From contig CM041465.1 in NCBI GenBank assembly GCA_023213395.1, forward strand, positions 26,419,741 through 26,483,740: DNA of 64,000 nucleotides. The letters are read 5' to 3'. Made by a program: the position numbers and the translations under genes. How positions within the stretch are numbered: position 1 is the first letter of the stretch; the number at the start of each line of letters is the position of its first letter. Below the pieces are notes generated by a model. That model searched no databases and had not been told where the DNA came from. It saw only the letters and a list, made by a program, of their open reading frames with translations. This document shows, in pieces, positions 12,001 through 21,425 of the stretch. This stretch comes from Cycas panzhihuaensis. Its lineage: Eukaryota; Cycadophyta.

Positions 12001-12544
12001 TACAATAGATACATTCATGGGTTTATAAGCTAATTCTTGACCTAGTAATTATATGTTTAACTTTATTTTTTATTATTAACTAATTTTCTTTAAGCAACTT
12101 TTATATAATTATTTCTCATTATTTTATGAAGATTATCATAGGCATAGGGGATATGCTACCTTTTGTGAAAATATAAGTAGGATCTAATGTAACACTTTTG
12201 TAATGAAAAAATAAAATTAAACATGAAAAATAACTATTCAAACCAAACTAATTACTAAGAACATGAGGTCCAAATTGGTTGGTGCCTTTAGACTTTATTT
12301 TATAAGAGTTTTACTCATCTTTAGAAAATTAATTATACATCAAAGAGGGTTTGAGCTATATTTATAAGCCTTGAAGCACCTTAAATAATTAATGATTAGC
12401 TGACATAATGGTCTAATACAATTCACCTAATATTTAGTAAGTGATGGACTCAACACCAATTTACAATACACTTTAATTATATTATGATATAAATGATGAT
12501 ACAAAGATACATTTATATAGGAAAGTGTTCTTATAGTTTTAATG
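12001..12544 (-). repeat. Copia 3' LTR, left arm copy
   Basis: The LTR should begin at 12544 on the minus strand, right after the PPT-like AAGGGAGGG. It starts CATTAAAAC where the right arm has TGTTAAAAC. Its inner end near 12000 is not resolved because I see no clean CA terminus. A TATAAATATAGC box on the minus strand at about 12355-12366 supports the LTR call. Confidence 0.6.
12355..12366 (-). promoter_or_regulatory. Putative copia LTR TATA box
   Basis: On the minus strand this reads TTATAAATATAG, with an AGCTAATCA (CCAAT-like) word about 40 bases upstream. The right arm keeps both at about 31447 and 31481. The position is consistent with the copia promoter. Confidence 0.45.
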
Positions 12545-13808
12545 CCCTCCCTTAATAATGACTTCATTCAATTTGATATTGAGGTCATGCCAAAACTTTT
12601 CAAACTTTGTTTTACCAAATGCTTTGATGAGGATGTCTACAACTTAGTCCTCAATAGGTCAATACATAAGGTCAAGTTTTCTATTTAACATATGTTTATA
12701 AATGAAGTAATGGTGGATCTCAATATATTTAGTTCTAGCATGTAAGATAGGATTCTTTGTCATCTTCAATATACTATGATTATCATAGTGTAGAGGTGTG
12801 ACTTAAGTCTATTCAATTGTAAGTTTGGCAAGAAACCTACATAGGTAAATCACCTCTATAGTAGCATAAACAACTACTTTATACTTGGCTTCCATGGAGG
12901 AGAAAGCAATATTGGGTTGTTTATTACAACTCCATAAAACTATAGTTGATTTCATGTCAAAGAAATATCCTAACATGGAGTGGCATGAGTCTTGGCAACT
13001 AGTCTAATTAGCATTTGTGTATCTTTTTAAGATAGGAATGTTAGCTTGATTATAATCAAGGCCAAGCTAAAGTGTGTCATGAATGTACTTAAGAATTCTC
13101 ATGGTGGCTTTCTACTGAGATGTCTTAGGCTATGATATATATTTGGAATAGATCCCAACTACATATGGGATGTCTAGGCGAGTATGAATGAGATAAATCA
13201 AACTCCTAACTAGTTCCTAGTACAAAGTGGAATCAAAAGGCATGACTTATTCATCCAAAGTGAGCTTAGTCCCCATTTCCATTAGTATGAAAGAAGGTTT
13301 ATAATTACTCATTTTGAATCACTACAAAAGTTTATTTATATAGTTGGACTGTGAAAAAAATATATGTCTAGGTTCCTGCCACACTTAAATACCAAGGTAG
13401 TAGTGAAGCAACCTAAGGTTAGTTATCTCAAAGTTACTTTTGAGTTCAAACTAGAGACTAGATATTCCTTCATCATCATTTCCTATAATTACTAAGTCGT
13501 CCATCTAAAAAACAATGATGGTGATCTAATTATCCCCAATTTGAATGTAAATATCAACATCATAGGGTGAATGATTAAATCTATGCTTCATGAATAAGGC
13601 ATCAATTTTTACATACCATGAATCAGGTGCTTGCTTAAGTCCATAGAAAACTTTCTTGAGTTTACAAACTAGGTGTTCTTTTTTAGGAATAACATAACCA
13701 GGAGGTTACCTTCAGAAAACTTCTTCTATGAGCTCTCTATTAAGAAATACACTCTTCACATCCTTCTGATATATAGGCCAATTAAATTGTGATGTAAGTG
13801 ATATTATC
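12545..13808 (-). pseudogene. Copia RT C-terminal part and RNase H (left arm)
   Basis: On the minus strand the RT reads NWPIYQKDVKSVFLN, then KLKKVFYGLKQAP, then a TDDLVI-type active site seen as QMDDLVIIGND, in which the copia Y(V/M)DD second and third residues are kept. The C-terminal blocks TRLDIPYVVG, SSMEAKYKVV (RNase H) and ILIKAFGKTKFEKFW follow. It ends at the PPT next to the LTR at 12544. Several TAG stops replace Trp/Gln. It begins abruptly at 13808, the inner edge of the inverted repeat. Confidence 0.85.
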
Positions 13809-13826
13809 AAATGGAAATTAGGTCAA
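13809..13826. other. 18-bp spacer between inverted repeat arms
   Basis: The left arm ends GATATTATC at 13808, and its reverse complement GATAATATC matches GATAATGTC at 13827. Only 18 bases lie between, so a read-through transcript could fold into a hairpin with a very short loop. Confidence 0.75.
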
Positions 13827-14364
13827 GATAATGTCATTTATAACATAATTTAATTAGACTATATATCATATGGATGTGGATAGCACCTTCCTTAATAGAG
13901 AACTCACAGAAGAAATATTCTTGAGGCAACCTCCCAGCTATGTTGTTCCTGGAAAAGAACACCTAGTTTATAAACTCAAGAAAGCTCTCTATGGACTTAT
14001 GTAGGTAACCTTATTCATGGTATGTACAAATTAATGTCTTTTTCATGAAGCATAGATTTAATCATTCACCCTATAATCTTGATATTTATATTTAAATTAG
14101 TAACAATTAGATCACCATTATTATTTTTTATATGGATGACTTAGTAATTATAAGAAATGATGATGAAGAAATAACTAGTCTCTAGTTTCAACTCAAAAGC
14201 AACTTTGAGATAGTTGACCTTAGGATGATTTACTACTTCCTTAGTATTTAGGTGTGGTAGGAACTTAGACATATATTTTTGTCATAATCCAAATATACAA
14301 ATGAACTTCTGTAGCGATTCAAAATAAGCAATTATGAACCTTCTTCCATACTAATGGAAATAGA
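13827..14364 (+). pseudogene. Copia RT, central part (right arm)
   Basis: I can read VDSTFLNREL, EEIFLRQPPSYVVPG, KLKKALYGL, a YMDDLVI active site (FYMDDLVI near 14127), LRMIYYFLSI and QELRHIFLSQSKYTNELL. It runs up to ILME, where the 14365 insertion splits the codon run. The frame continues as MGTTLTLDK at 17073. Frameshifts near 14015 and several TAG stops are present. This is the continuation of the copia that begins at 7720. Confidence 0.85.
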
Positions 14365-14916
14365 TGTAGCATTCCAAAATATGGTCAAAGATATAGACCA
14401 TTCAAATCAAAGGTCTTTGAATGATGATTCCAACAGTCTAGACAAAAGTTAATTCCAATATTTATAACAAAATTTATGATCATTTAAAGACTTCAATCTA
14501 CCTATTTTTAGAGGTGTTCTGGTTGACTTCTAGTATTAGTTTTAGGTAGGTTTCTATCCTTTTCTAGATGGCTTCTATTACTATCTCTTGGTTGCCTATT
14601 TAAGGAGGATTTGTAGCCTCATTTGATCATCATCGAAGAAGTCTTAGACTATAGTATTTTTAGCCCTTTTGGGAACATTGTGGAGGGCACCTCACCTCAA
14701 AGAGGGATTCTTTATCAACTATAATAGTAGAGTCATTTGGTAATCTTGTATCTATCCAGTTTATTTTTATTTTATACTACTCTATATTTGTATGCCATAA
14801 GTATTCAAGTGGATTTATATTATTTCTTTCTAGATTGAATATTTTACAACTGCATTTGGTGGATATTTTGTTTATTTTTGTAAAATTTCTTAGAAGAATT
14901 CTGTAAGATTGCTACA
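14365..14916 (+). repeat. 5' LTR of the 14365-17072 element
   Basis: 552 bp, from TGTAGCATTC to TTGCTACA. It is collinear with 16515-17072 over its full length. Confidence 0.92.
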
Positions 14917-14918
14917 AG

Positions 14919-14930
14919 TGGTATCAAAGC
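14919..14930 (+). other. Primer-binding site
   Basis: TGGTATCAAAGC two bases after the LTR. It is the initiator-Met PBS with one G-to-A change relative to TGGTATCAGAGC, and the same variant is used by the gypsy at 18804. Confidence 0.85.
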
Positions 14931-15010
14931 TTTATTTCAAAGGGAAAAGATAGAGATAAAAGCTCAAAAAGGTCGATTTAATATTAAAACACATTATGAG
15001 GTGATTCATA

Positions 15011-15079
15011 CTAGTTTTCTTTGATAATATCCTAATCTATAGCAAAACATGGGAAAAACACTTGGAACAAATAAAGATT
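15011..15079 (+). pseudogene. Scrap of Ty3/gypsy RT
   Basis: This translates to VFFDNILIYSKTWEKHLEQI. It corresponds to VYLDDILIFSKTWEEHLQHI of the gypsy RT active site in the neighbouring elements, with the second catalytic Asp replaced by Asn. Only about 23 codons match and the flanks do not. It looks like a small captured fragment in the leader of a non-gypsy element. Confidence 0.65.
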
Positions 15080-15084
15080 GAGGG

Positions 15085-15786
15085 GAAAAAATAGAGACAA
15101 ATTCTTTTAATTTGAAGGATTACGAGGGTATGAAAAAATGGATAGAAGATTTCTAGTTAATGTCTGATACAGAATTTAAAGAGTATGGACCAATATTAGA
15201 AATGATATTGAATGGACAAGATTATGAGTGGTTCATTAATTAGGCTAAAGAACCTTTTCTATGGTACCAGTATTCAGAGGCGACTACCATAGCTTTTAAA
15301 GAACATAAATAGGATGAGGAAGGGTAAGAAGAGGACATTATTGATGAGAAGATCTTAGAGGTTTTCCAAGTGCTAGAATGAGATCTAGCCTAGAGAAAAT
15401 AGTATGATGACGTAGAAGACTTGGAGCATGCACAAGTAACAGAAGAGTCTTATTTCAATATCGGAGAGGAAATCCAAGGTGAAGTTACATAAGAGAAGTA
15501 CAAAGACAATGAAGAATAAGTATATTTTTCTCAACAAATCTCATTCAAGGTACCTATCAATCCTGCATTGCACATGTATATTTTGTTTGGCAGTTTTGTG
15601 TATCCTCTCTCTTTCCCTAGTTCAATAGCAATGCAAAAGCCCTTCTCTCCTCAACCCATAGTTAGTAATGCTCCTAATTTTCCTAACCTTGTTTTTTTCG
15701 TAGGTCAAATCCTAATTCCTCTTAGTAACCCTAGTCAATCTCTTTACTTACCTACTCCTTCAACCCCTATAAATAATTCTCAATAA
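15085..15786 (+). pseudogene. Decayed ORF of unknown family (possible gag)
   Basis: A single frame stays readable if TAG/TAA stops are ignored. It starts near ETNSFNLKDYEGMKKWIEDF, continues through an acidic Glu/Asp-rich stretch (15300-15520), and ends in a Pro/Ser-rich tail that is fully open from 15568 to 15786. The position just after the PBS and the acidic-then-proline-rich composition would fit a gag-like product. I see no zinc knuckle and no match to a named gag family. Confidence 0.4.
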
Positions 15787-15789
15787 GAC

Positions 15790-16496
15790 ACTCTTCAACT
15801 TTAATATGTTCATTAGGTTTCACCTCTTAGTATTATTCCTTATAAAACCTAGTCTGATTTTTCCCATGGCTCTTTAATTCCGTATTATCAATATTTTCTT
15901 TTTCTATTAAATCTTTTCTTTTATTTGAATACTAATCCTAAAACCCTATTAAAGGCTTTTTTCCATTAAAAATCACTATCACTAATTCCCCATCTATCTT
16001 CCTCTCCCAAATGTGTTGTGGTCTAATAAAACCTGTATAAACCTTTAATCTCCATCTAAGATATATTCCAAAATTTATCCATTCTTCCTATACCTTCAAA
16101 GTTATGCTTGATCTTAGTTTATAATTCCTTCTTTTCTTTTTCCCACAATAAGTGGTCATCAATCCAAGACCCTTATAATTAATTTTTTTTTTTAAATCCT
16201 CATTTCTACTTCTATAAACCATTTTATTTGAAAATAAAATATGCAAACATAAGGAAAGACCAAAATAAGATAGTTGAGACACCTCACAGGTCCTAGGATA
16301 CTCTCAATGCAAAATAATATACAGCATGTACTTGGCCCGAGGAACAAACATTGGTAAATTCAAGACACCTTCTAATAAAGCTCCATAGAAGATGCAAGAT
16401 CAGATCAAATCTTCATGACCTCAGGATCTAGCAAAGGTAGTTGGAAGATTAGACTAAGCTACATGCATTTCTCAATACTTCAAGGGTGAAGTATTA
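15790..16496. other. 3' interior of the element, no gene
   Basis: No recognisable coding. A 14-base poly-T run near 16181 is the only simple-sequence feature. Confidence 0.45.
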
Positions 16497-16498
16497 TT

Positions 16499-16514
16499 TT
16501 AAAGGGAGAGGAAT
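16499..16514 (+). other. Polypurine tract
   Basis: Reads TTAAAGGGAGAGGAAT directly before the 3' LTR at 16515. Confidence 0.8.
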
Positions 16515-17072
16515 TGTATCATTCCAAAATATGGTTAAAAATATAACTTATGACCATTCAACTCAAAGGTCTCTGAACAATGATTCCAATGGTCTAGATG
16601 AAAGTTAATTCTAATATCTATAACAAAATTTATGATCATTTAAAGACTTTAGTCTGCCTATTTTTGGAGGTGTTTTGGTTGACTTCTAATATTAGTTTTG
16701 GATAGGCTTTTCTCCTTTTTTGACTGACTTCTATTACTATCTTTTGGCTACCTATTTAAGGAGGATTTACGATCTCATTTGATCATCATCAGAGAAGTCT
16801 TAGACTATAGTATTTTTGGCTATTTTGGGAGCATTATGGAGGGCACCTTGCCTTAAAAAGGGATTCTTTATCAACTATAATTACAGAGTCATTTGGTAAT
16901 CTTATATCTATCTAGTTTATTTTTATTTTGTACCACTTTATATTTGTATGCCATAAGTATTCAAGTGGATTTGTATTATTTCTTTCTAGATTGAATATTT
17001 TACAAGTGCATTTGGTGGATATTTTATCTACTTTTATAAAATTTCTTAGAAGAATTTTGTAAGATTTCTACA
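16515..17072 (+). repeat. 3' LTR of the 14365-17072 element
   Basis: 558 bp, TGTATCATTC to TTTCTACA, followed by the right copy of the target-site duplication (ATGGG). Confidence 0.92.
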
Positions 17073-17793
17073 ATGGGGACTACGCTCACTTTGGATAAAT
17101 AAGGCAAGCCTTTCAATTCCACTTTATATTAGGAGTTTGATTTATCTCATTCACACTCACCCAAATATCTTATATGTAGTTGGAATCTACTCCAAATATA
17201 TGTCATAGCCTAAGGCATCTCACTGGAAAGTTACCATAAGAATTCTCAAGTACATTCACAACACACTTTAGCTTGGCCTTAACTATAACCAAGCTGACAT
17301 TCCAATCTTAAAAGGATATACAAATGCTAATTAGACTAGTTGCCAAGACTTTTTCCACTTCGCGTTAGGATATTTATTTAACATAAACTCAACTATAGTT
17401 TTATGGAGTTGTAAGAAACAACTCAATGTTGCTCTCTCCTCCATGGAAGCTGAGTATAGAGTAGTTCTTCATGTTATTATAGAGGTGATTTAGTTATGCA
17501 AGATTCTTTCCAAACTTAAAATTAAATAAACTTAAGTCACACTTCTACACTATGATAATCATAAAGTATTGAAGATGACCAAAAATCCTATCTTCCATAC
17601 TAGAACTAAACATATCAAGGTCTACCATCACTTTATCTATAAACATATGTAAAATGGAGAACTTGACCTTATGTACCGACCCACTAAGGACCAAGTTGCA
17701 GACATCTTCATCAAAGCACTTAGTAAAATAAAGTTTCAAAAGTTTTGGCATGAGCTCAGTATAAATTTGAGTGAACCTATTATTAAGGGAGGA
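17073..17793 (+). pseudogene. Copia RT end and RNase H (right arm)
   Basis: This continues the copia RT after the insertion: MGTTLTLDK, then a PDISY-like block, SKYMS, then the RNase H motif SSMEAEYR with its catalytic Glu near 17440. The tail TKDQVADIFIKALSKIKFQKFW is the usual copia C terminus. It ends just before the PPT TAAGGGAGGA (17784-17793). Stops are mostly TAG or TAA in place of Gln/Trp. Confidence 0.85.
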
Positions 17794-17836
17794 TGTTAAA
17801 ACTAAAATAACACCTTCTTATATAAATGTATCTTTA
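17794..17836 (+). repeat. Copia 3' LTR, first 43 bp (right arm)
   Basis: It begins TGTTAAAAC after the PPT and is interrupted at 17836 by the outer gypsy. The LTR resumes at 31346. The join TGTATCTTTG-TATCATTA is exactly what the uninterrupted left arm shows at 12490-12515 in reverse complement. Confidence 0.8.
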
Positions 17837-18223
17837 TAATCCAAGAGGATCTACCTTATGTCTACAAGAAGTAGAAAATAATAGCCATTGACACAACTAA
17901 AAGAAATATTTCTAAATGGTGTTAAAATAATATGAAAATTTATGGGAAGGAATAAGAAACATTCTACTACATATGTGAAAAAGGTGGGATTCAAAAAATA
18001 TCATTTGACTAGATGGCAAGCTTTGTTTTGTAAAAAATAGCTTCCATGGCCAATAGAAAAATAACAAGTACATACTATGCTTAAATTAATAAAAATGAGG
18101 GGTAAATAATATCCAAATGAGCTAAAAGTTTTAGGACATAAAGGGGACATATGTACCTATGTGTGTAGTAAATTTAAATGTAATTAGAGTTTGTTAGCCC
18201 TAGGTACCAAGCCACAATATTTT

Positions 18224-18322
18224 GGACTTGCATGAATGCCACTTGGATAACATGTATTTTGGTTGTTAGCGATTGGATTTGCATGAATGCCACTTAGAAA
18301 ATATGCATTTTAGTTGTTGATA
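18224..18322 (+). repeat. 51-bp tandem duplication in LTR U3
   Basis: Two units begin GGACTTGCATGAATGCCACTT at 18224 and its variant at 18275. The 3' LTR has the same pair (30760 and 30811), so the duplication predates insertion. It lies about 60-110 bases upstream of the TATA box, where plant LTRs often carry duplicated enhancer units. Confidence 0.7.
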
Positions 18323-18332
18323 GATTTCTTTC

Positions 18333-18339
18333 TATAAAT
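18333..18339 (+). promoter_or_regulatory. Putative TATA box of outer gypsy LTR
   Basis: TATAAAT, conserved in the 3' LTR at 30869-30876. No experimental start site is implied. Confidence 0.4.
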
Positions 18340-18803
18340 TGAGCTCTCTTGAGCTTATTTTTTATGTTTAAGACTTGGTTCTTGTGTATGGGAGACACTT
18401 GACTTAGGAGCAACATTGAGATAGCTCTTGGAAGTGTTGGAGACCATAGAGGAGGCAAATTTCAACACTTCAAGCATCCATTTTAGAGAATGAGAGCTTC
18501 AGTGAAGGAGTCTTAGGACCTTTGGGTATCATTATATCATTTCTTTATTATAACTTACCTATTCTTTACTAGTTATTTTTTTTCTTTGCCATTAAATAGA
18601 AGTTTTTCTAGTTTAATAAAAGTACTATTCTTCTTATCTTAGAGTAATGGCAAGTATACATGAGTTAGTATAGAATATCCTTTTATGGGCTTATTTTTTA
18701 ATTGATATTGTTGGGAATTTTACACTAACATCCTAGGATCTCAAGGAAAAAGATTGGTGATTAATTTCTTCACCAATCACACTCCACTTTGGGATCACAT
18801 TAT

Positions 18804-18815
18804 TGGTATCAAAGC
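18804..18815 (+). other. Primer-binding site of outer gypsy
   Basis: TGGTATCAAAGC, six bases after the LTR end. It is a variant of the initiator-Met PBS. Confidence 0.8.
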
Positions 18816-18892
18816 ATGTGATATTTGTTGTAGGGACTTGAATGGTCCAAACAAGGAAAGGATATCAAGAGAAAGGATAAGCTTTTCTTGTT

Positions 18893-19413
18893 TTGCAATC
18901 ACCAAGAATACAAAGAAAGAATCCAAGTACCATGGTTGAAAAAGAATATGGAGAAATCAGATTTGAGAAGCTTGAGAAGAATGTAGAAGTTTTAATACAA
19001 ATGATGACTCAACTTCTACCTATAGTCAAGGGCAAAGGCAAAGAGAAGGAAGTTGAAGGAGAATCCATAGATGACCATAACTATGAAGAAGAAGAGGAGG
19101 AGACCTTAAAGAATTCATTTGAAGAAAGCAAAGGTACTTCATCTCATTAACCCTTCAAGGTAGAGGCAAAGTTGGACATTCCAAATTAAGATGGAGAGAT
19201 AAATGCTAAAAAGTTAGACCATTGGTTAGATAAATTTGAAACCTACTTCACAATTTATGCTTATAGTTATACTTAAAATCTTTCATTCGCTAAGCTCAAG
19301 GTATGAAAGCATGTATTAACATGGTGGAATACATATTTCAAGACTCGTAATATATCTTTTTTTTCTTGGATGGATTTTAAGAAAGTAATAAAGAAGTAAT
19401 ACTACCCCATAAG
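18893..19413 (+). pseudogene. Outer gypsy gag, N-terminal part
   Basis: This would encode the N-terminal half of the nucleocapsid precursor. It has a lysine/glutamate-rich start with a predicted helical segment (FEKLEKNVEVLIQMMTQLL), an acidic run, then the gag core FKVEAKLDIPN, KLDHWLDKFETYF and WWNTYF. The inner element has the same blocks as FKVEAKLELPIYDGT and KLDNWLDQLETYF. Stops at 19148 and later replace Gln. The gene is broken after IKKxYYPI at 19413, where the inner gypsy inserted, and resumes at 26368. Confidence 0.83.
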
Positions 19414-20537
19414 TGATCCGTTTCGGATCTTTAAAATGCTCTAAATACTTTATTTTTCATGTAAATGGTCTTTATGTAGTAGGAAATTACCTTAAAAAGG
19501 CTTAATAATCTTCATTTAGTAGAAATATGCCTTTAAAAGGCTTAAAAATGTAAAAACATTGTATTTCTACAAGTACAAAAAGGTGCTATAATCGCTACTG
19601 AAATGCTATTAAGGTGCTACAACTGCTACCAAGGTGCTATTAAGGTGCTTTAATTGCTACCAAGTCACTACCAAGGTGTTACGCAAGTGCTACGGTTGCT
19701 GAGTCTGCCACGAGTCGCTTACAAGCATCGAATCGCTACTACTGCATCTTGAAGTCAAAACGGAAAATAATAAAAACAGGAATGGTTTTGGCAGCTCAAA
19801 CCAGAACTGCTTGGTACGAAATTTGAGGAGAAGGTGCACACACGTGTCCGCTACTCATTCAAAGAGGAAAAACTCCAAAATAAACGGATTTTCCTAAGAT
19901 TTTCTAAACCGTTTTGAAAGCCATTGGAAAATAGAAAAATGGTAATAACTCTCTCAAATGGAAACGCTTTAAAACGAAATTCGAGAGAGGAATCCGGGGG
20001 GAAGGCAGAGATTCTTGACACGAAAGAGAGGACGTCGTAGCCATAGATGCAGCACGGAGCAAGATTCAAGGAAAGCAGCAAGAAAATAACTTTCCAGAAG
20101 GAGAATGGCTCCAAGTGTGGAAAACTGCGTTGGAGAGAATACAGCGGAATTCGCAGCAGATAAAACCAGTTGCAGGGATCTGGAAGGAGCCCAGAAAATC
20201 GTAGTCAAATTCAAAGGAGAAGACAAGAAAGTGCAGCCCCGGAAGAGACGCTAGCCGCCTCTTCCTCACCCAAAACGGGTTTTTGGTACGAAAACCAAAA
20301 AGCAGACTTCGAGACAGAGGTTCCAAAGAATGAGCAAGACTCAAGAAGCGCCAGCTCTCATTCTCTCTCTCCCAAAATGTCATAGTTAGCCCATTGCATG
20401 CTCAATAGAGCACAAACAAAGGGGTTTTTGTAAGAAAAATTCCAGAAATTTTAAATTCTATGTAATAATGTGTATATTGTTCTGGATTTTGTTTCAATTG
20501 GTTAAAGTTTTCACTTTCCCATTCAAGATTCAAATCA
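19414..20537 (+). repeat. 5' LTR of inner gypsy
   Basis: 1124 bp, TGATCCG to AAATCA. At 19575-19700 it has a string of short imperfect repeats of AAGGTGCTA(C/T) and GCTACC. It is rich in CpG (for example the 19985-20050 and 20240-20300 segments). Open stretches on its minus strand are by-products of low stop density and are not genes. Confidence 0.94.
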
Positions 20538-20544
20538 ATGTTTT

Positions 20545-20556
20545 TGGTATCAGAGC
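20545..20556 (+). other. Primer-binding site of inner gypsy
   Basis: TGGTATCAGAGC, the unmutated initiator-Met PBS, seven bases after the LTR. Confidence 0.92.
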
Positions 20557-20744
20557 TAGTTTCTTGAAACCCTTGGGATTTTAGGGATTTTAAAGAAAAA
20601 AAGTAAGAAAAAGAAAGAAAAGAAAAGGAGAAAAAAACCTTCTTGTTTCCTTGTAGAAGTTTTATGAAAACTAGATACCAATATCTGTTAACGGGTGAAC
20701 CTCTAACTGAGCCTCTGGAGAGAGAAAGAAAACAGCGAAGGAAG

Positions 20745-21425
20745 ATGGCTGATCCGGAGCAGAAAATGGAAGAAAGGTTCATGAAAATGGAGCAGAACCT
20801 CGACAGTTAACCCGACAGGGCATACTGGTTGCAACTTCTTCTTCAACAGCCAAAGGCGTAAAGAAGGAAGAAGAAGAACCGATGAAAGAAGAGACGAATG
20901 AAGAGTTGGAAGAAGACCAACAAGAAAATGATGAAGAAGATGATAATTCAGCAGTATTCACACATCCATTCAAGGTAGAGGCAAAACTTGAATTGCCCAT
21001 TTATGATGGAACGTTGGATGCCGAAAAATTAGATAATTGGCTGGACCAATTAGAGACTTATTTCTCCATTTATAGGTATAAAAACCAGCAGAAAATAACT
21101 TTTGCTAGGTTAAAATTAACTAAACATGCATTAGTTTGGTGGAATGCATACATTAAATCCCATAATGTAAATGAAATCACTTGGCAACAGTTTAAAATCC
21201 TCATAAAGAAGTAATTCTATCCTATTGGATATGAAGAGCAACAGAGGATTAGATGGCAATACTACAGGAAAGAGGCCAAAATGTCCAAGATTACACAATG
21301 TAATTTCAAAAGCAAGTCGTTGTGTTGGGCATCTCTTATCGGTAAAGACATGATGTCAAGTATATTGGAGGACTACACCAAAGATATTCAAAGAAGAACT
21401 TCAACTATTTGAAGTCAAATCGCCA
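20745..21425 (+). pseudogene. Inner gypsy gag, N-terminal and core part
   Basis: The likely start is the ATG at 20745 (MADPEQKMEERFMKMEQ). A frameshift near 20800 moves the frame, and it then reads on from 20801 through an acidic stretch. The gag core follows: FKVEAKLELPIYDGTLDAEK, WLDQLETYFSIY and LVWWNAY. A TAA at 21212 replaces a Gln codon (KKxFYPIGYEE). Further frameshifts between about 21260 and 21420 scramble the C-terminal core. It would form virus-like particles in the cytoplasm. Confidence 0.8.

Larger units (their letters stand above)
9660..13808 (-). repeat. Left arm of a large inverted repeat
   Basis: Read on the minus strand from 13808 leftwards, this arm runs through copia RT, RNase H, PPT, copia 3' LTR, the u1 repeat and part of a Tat-type LTR. 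The same order is found on the plus strand from 13827 once two later insertions (14365-17072 and 17837-31340) are removed. It is about 4.15 kb. It is uninterrupted, for example at 12500-12515, where the right arm holds the gypsy. The arms differ noticeably, perhaps 10-15 percent by eye. Confidence 0.85.
14365..17072 (+). mobile_element. Non-autonomous LTR retrotransposon inside copia RT
   Basis: This is a 2708-bp element with LTRs of 552 and 558 bp bounded by TGTA and TACA, a PBS at 14919-14930 and a PPT before 16515. Its target-site duplication is ATAGA (14360-14364) against ATGGG (17073-17077). The difference is two G-to-A changes, and the right copy restores the copia frame MEMGTT. The 1.6-kb interior lacks a full gag or pol. 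It is too short to be autonomous. Confidence 0.92.
17837..18797 (+). repeat. 5' LTR of outer gypsy
   Basis: 961 bp, TAATCC (TG to TA decay) to GGATCA, pairing with 30374-31340. It contains a 51-bp tandem duplication at 18224-18322 and a TATAAATT box near 18333. Confidence 0.9.

Noticed and set aside
12545-17793. Two independent copia insertions in opposite orientation as the cause of the inverted copies
   Set aside because: The similarity continues beyond the LTR into u1 and the Tat LTR in both copies, and the inner ends coincide within 18 bases, which independent insertions would not produce.
18804-18820. TGGTATCAAAGC and TGGTATCAGAGC words considered as tRNA gene ends
   Set aside because: Each lies directly after an LTR and has no cloverleaf around it. 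They are primer-binding sites.
20066-20782. Open stretches of 105 and 126 codons on the minus strand over the inner gypsy LTR and leader
   Set aside because: They lie in non-coding LTR sequence, show no domain and are not preserved in the equivalent 3' LTR segment. Low TAA density in a CpG-rich region explains them.
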